Shown here: positions 6,573-8,349 of the stretch, piece by piece
Layout of the letters: each line of letters starts with the position of its first letter
How positions within the stretch are numbered: the first letter of the stretch is position 1
Source: Planctomycetota bacterium
GTDB lineage: Bacteria; Planctomycetota; Phycisphaerae; Sedimentisphaerales; Anaerohalosphaeraceae
Reading direction: 5' to 3'
NCBI GenBank assembly: GCA_003644175.1
Contig: QNBS01000087.1
Coordinates: 1 to 8,349, forward strand
Length of the DNA: 8,349 nucleotides
Program-made: the position numbers and the translations under genes
Notes under the pieces: generated by a model
The model's input: the letters and a program-made list of their open reading frames with translations, nothing else
The model's database searches: none
Told to the model about the DNA's origin: nothing

Positions 6573-6680
6573 AAGGGATTTTTAACCTGACAATGTGGGA
6601 GATTTGTGAGAAATGCGAGGACATGAGAAAACTCCGAAAAAAAGTTTATGCTGTTTGCACGTGGAGATTTGATTTTCTTG

Positions 6681-6708
6681 TTGACTTCATCCTGTTTTCA
6701 GACATAGT
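6681..6708 (+). promoter_or_regulatory. Putative sigma-70-type promoter of the TM2 gene
   Basis: TTGACT at 6681-6686 (5 of 6 to TTGACA) and CATAGT at 6703-6708 (4 of 6 to TATAAT) lie 16 bp apart in the 189-bp gap between dnaA and the TM2-domain gene. Inverted arms TGTTTGC (6652-6658) and GCAAACA (6731-6737) flank it. The rest of the gap holds two near-identical words, GTGGGAGATTTG at 6595-6606 and GTGGAGATTTG at 6661-6671. No hairpin terminator for dnaA was found. Confidence 0.4.
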
Positions 6709-6761
6709 AAAGTCAAGAATCAATTAAGCGGCAAACACAGCGGGGGGAAAGGAGTCCCAAA

Positions 6762-6983
6762 ATGGAAGAGACCTCTGAAAAGAGCGGTCTTGCGTGCCTG
6801 CTTTTGCTCTTGTTAGTGGGTTGGCTCGGTGCACACAGATTCTACGTCGGCAAGATCGGCACAGCCATACTGTTTATCATCACAGCCGGAGGGCTGGGGA
6901 TATGGTGGCTGATCGATCTGATCATGCTCATTACCGGCGCGTTCACCGATTCCCAAGGCAGGAAAGTCAAACTCACAAGCTGA
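6762..6983 (+). CDS. Small TM2-domain membrane protein
   Basis: A 73-residue protein matching the TM2 domain pattern: a first hydrophobic segment (about 9-24, rich in Leu), the linking GAHRFYVGK (23-31), a second hydrophobic stretch (about 32-60) containing IWWLIDLIML with Asp 52, and a closing D-x-x-G turn (DSQG, 63-66). TM2 proteins are small inner-membrane proteins with two helices joined by the HRFY(L/V)G loop; their biochemical function is generally unknown, so none is assigned. There is no separate signal peptide. The start is well supported: AAAGGAG at 6748-6754 lies 7 nt before the ATG, the best ribosome binding site in the window, behind a promoter-like site, so it appears to be a single-gene unit. 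It ends 14 bp from the convergent lepA stop. Confidence 0.9.
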   Translation: MEETSEKSGLACLLLLLLVGWLGAHRFYVGKIGTAILFIITAGGLGIWWLIDLIMLITGAFTDSQGRKVKLTS

Positions 6984-6997
6984 TCGAGTCGTGACGC

Positions 6998-8349
6998 CTA
7001 TTCGCCGGTGTCGAGTATGCTCATGAAGGCTTCCTGGGGGATTTGCACCATGCCTATGGACTTCATGCGCTTTTTGCCCTCCTTCTGGCGCTTCAATAAC
7101 TTCATCTTCCGGGTAACGTCGCCGCCGTAAAGTTTGGCGGTCACGTCTTTTCTGTAGGCCTTTATCGTTTCGCGTGCGATTATTTTGCCGCCGATGGCGA
7201 CTTGCAGCGGTATTTCGAACTGATGGCGCGGGATGGCCTTTCGCAGTTTGATGATCAGCTTTCTGCCTCGCTCGGCGGCCTTGTCGCGATGGACGATAAT
7301 CGAAAGCGCATCGACCTTTGTTTTGTTGACCAGTATGTCAATCCTGGCAAGGTTGCTCTTCTCAAAGCCGATGAACTCATAATCCATCGTCGCATATCCG
7401 TGGCTGATTCCCTTGAGCACGTCATAAAAATCATAAACGATTTCGGCCAGGGGCGCCTTGTATTCCAGCATGACCCTGGTGGGACTGAGGTAATCGGTCT
7501 TGAGCAGTTTGCATCGTCTGGACTCGGCTAATTTCATGATCCCGCCGATGGAATCGGCGCCGGTAATGATCTCCAGGCGGACGAACGGCTCACGCAATTG
7601 GTCGATTTTCTGTGTGTCGGGCAGTTCGCCGGGCGAGTCTATTCTCCTGGTCTCGCCTGAGGTTGTAACCACTTCGTAGCTCACCGTCGGCGCCGTCTGC
7701 ACTACGTCGATATCGTTTTCACGCTCGAGCCTTTCCTGAATGATCTCCATGTGCAGCAGGCCCAGGAACCCGCATCGAAAGCCGAATCCCAAAGCCGGCG
7801 AACTCTGCGGTATAAATGAAAAACTCGCATCGTTCAACGCCAGTTTGTCGAATGCCGCGCGAAGTTTCGGATAATCGGTATTGTTGCCGGGATAGAAATC
7901 CGAAAAAACCATCTGCATCGGCGGCTGGTAACCGGCCAGCGGCTTCTTCGCCGGCGCGGCATCGTCGGTAATCGTATCTCCGATGGTGACATCGGCAAGC
8001 TTGCGGATATTGGCGATGACATAGCCCACCTCGCCGGCAGCGAGTCGGTCTACCGGAGTCATCCTGGGCGTAAACTTTCCCAGTTCGCTGATTGTATAAG
8101 TTCGTCCGCCGCCCATGAGGCGTATCTTCTGTTTGGCCTTTAGGCTGCCGGCAAAGACCCGTATATAGCAGATCACACCACGATACTCGTCGCAGTGGCT
8201 GTCGAATATCAGCGCCGCGGTCGGCTCATCGCCTGCATCGATCGGCGGCGGCAGCAGCGTTACAATCGCTTCGAGCAGTTCGGCGATGCCCGTGCCGCTT
8301 TTGGCACTGATGTGAAAGCACTCGCTTTTTCTGATACCGAGGACATGTT
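6998..8349 (-). CDS. lepA: Elongation factor 4 (LepA), partial: N-terminal GTPase part beyond the window
   Basis: LepA/EF-4 is a ribosome-associated translational GTPase, reported to back-translocate or remodel stalled or assembling ribosomes. The frame runs from the right edge to TAG at 6998-7000, giving 449 visible residues of about 600. Reading from the edge: ISAKSGTGI (the G5 box end of the GTPase domain), then domain II (ALIFDSHCDEYRGVICYIRV), GGRTYTISELGKFTP, the LepA signature ALGFGFRCGFLGLLHMEII, VDALSIIVHRD, and the LepA-specific C-terminal domain with YGGDVTRKMKLLKRQKEGK and IPQEAFMSIL. These are near-identical in wording to bacterial LepA and exclude EF-G, which lacks the C-terminal domain. 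A GTG at 8174-8176 is internal and not the start. Walker A and the other G boxes lie outside the window. No frameshift was seen. It is convergent with the TM2 gene. Confidence 0.97.
   Translation of the reverse strand, partial: HVLGIRKSECFHISAKSGTGIAELLEAIVTLLPPPIDAGDEPTAALIFDSHCDEYRGVICYIRVFAGSLKAKQKIRLMGGGRTYTISELGKFTPRMTPVDRLAAGEVGYVIANIRKLADVTIGDTITDDAAPAKKPLAGYQPPMQMVFSDFYPGNNTDYPKLRAAFDKLALNDASFSFIPQSSPALGFGFRCGFLGLLHMEIIQERLERENDIDVVQTAPTVSYEVVTTSGETRRIDSPGELPDTQKIDQLREPFVRLEIITGADSIGGIMKLAESRRCKLLKTDYLSPTRVMLEYKAPLAEIVYDFYDVLKGISHGYATMDYEFIGFEKSNLARIDILVNKTKVDALSIIVHRDKAAERGRKLIIKLRKAIPRHQFEIPLQVAIGGKIIARETIKAYRKDVTAKLYGGDVTRKMKLLKRQKEGKKRMKSIGMVQIPQEAFMSILDTGE

Noticed and set aside
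6593..6727. 44-residue open frame with a CEKC-like pair of cysteines in the dnaA-TM2 gap
   Set aside because: It has no ribosome binding site at a usable distance, and its second half runs through the promoter-like site of the TM2 gene. A chance frame is more likely.

Overview
The window reads as bacterial chromosome: dense coding, translation and replication housekeeping genes, short intergenic gaps and Shine-Dalgarno sites. The best guess is a Planctomycetota-like bacterium, possibly of the Phycisphaerae. That rests on protein wording (SNTG in place of SGTG in the RsmB cysteine motif, NHATV in place of DHTTV in DnaA, and a dnaA gene without dnaN beside it). No rRNA or other marker settles it, so treat the placement as tentative.

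Layout, left to right. Bases 1-105 are the 3' end of an unidentified gene. It is followed 3 bp later by a tight two-gene unit: an AAA_21/SMC-like ATPase (109-1347) and a small DUF4276/TOPRIM-like protein (1350-1883). This pairing resembles the ATPase-plus-nuclease type of phage-defence module. Next comes a translation-maturation cluster on the same strand: peptide deformylase def (1910-2437), methionyl-tRNA formyltransferase fmt (2486-3445) and 16S rRNA cytosine methyltransferase rsmB (3447-4835). Fmt formylates initiator Met-tRNA, Def removes the formyl group from new proteins, and RsmB modifies the small ribosomal subunit.

Bases 4836-5159 are non-coding and look like a replication origin: small hairpins, DnaA-box-like 9-mers (two TTTTCCACA copies in opposite orientation), a 15-bp A/T-only tract between them, and a promoter-like site leading into dnaA (5160-6572). 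After dnaA there is a 189-bp non-coding gap with a promoter-like site and a strong ribosome binding site ahead of a 73-residue TM2-domain membrane protein (6762-6983). The right end holds lepA/EF-4 on the minus strand (6998-8349), convergent with the TM2 gene and cut by the window edge so that most of its GTPase domain is missing.

The two items most worth following up are the ATPase/TOPRIM-like pair, with its altered acidic motif, and the putative oriC with non-standard DnaA boxes next to a DnaA whose box-reading motif is also non-standard. No tRNA, rRNA, CRISPR array, insertion sequence or attachment site was seen.
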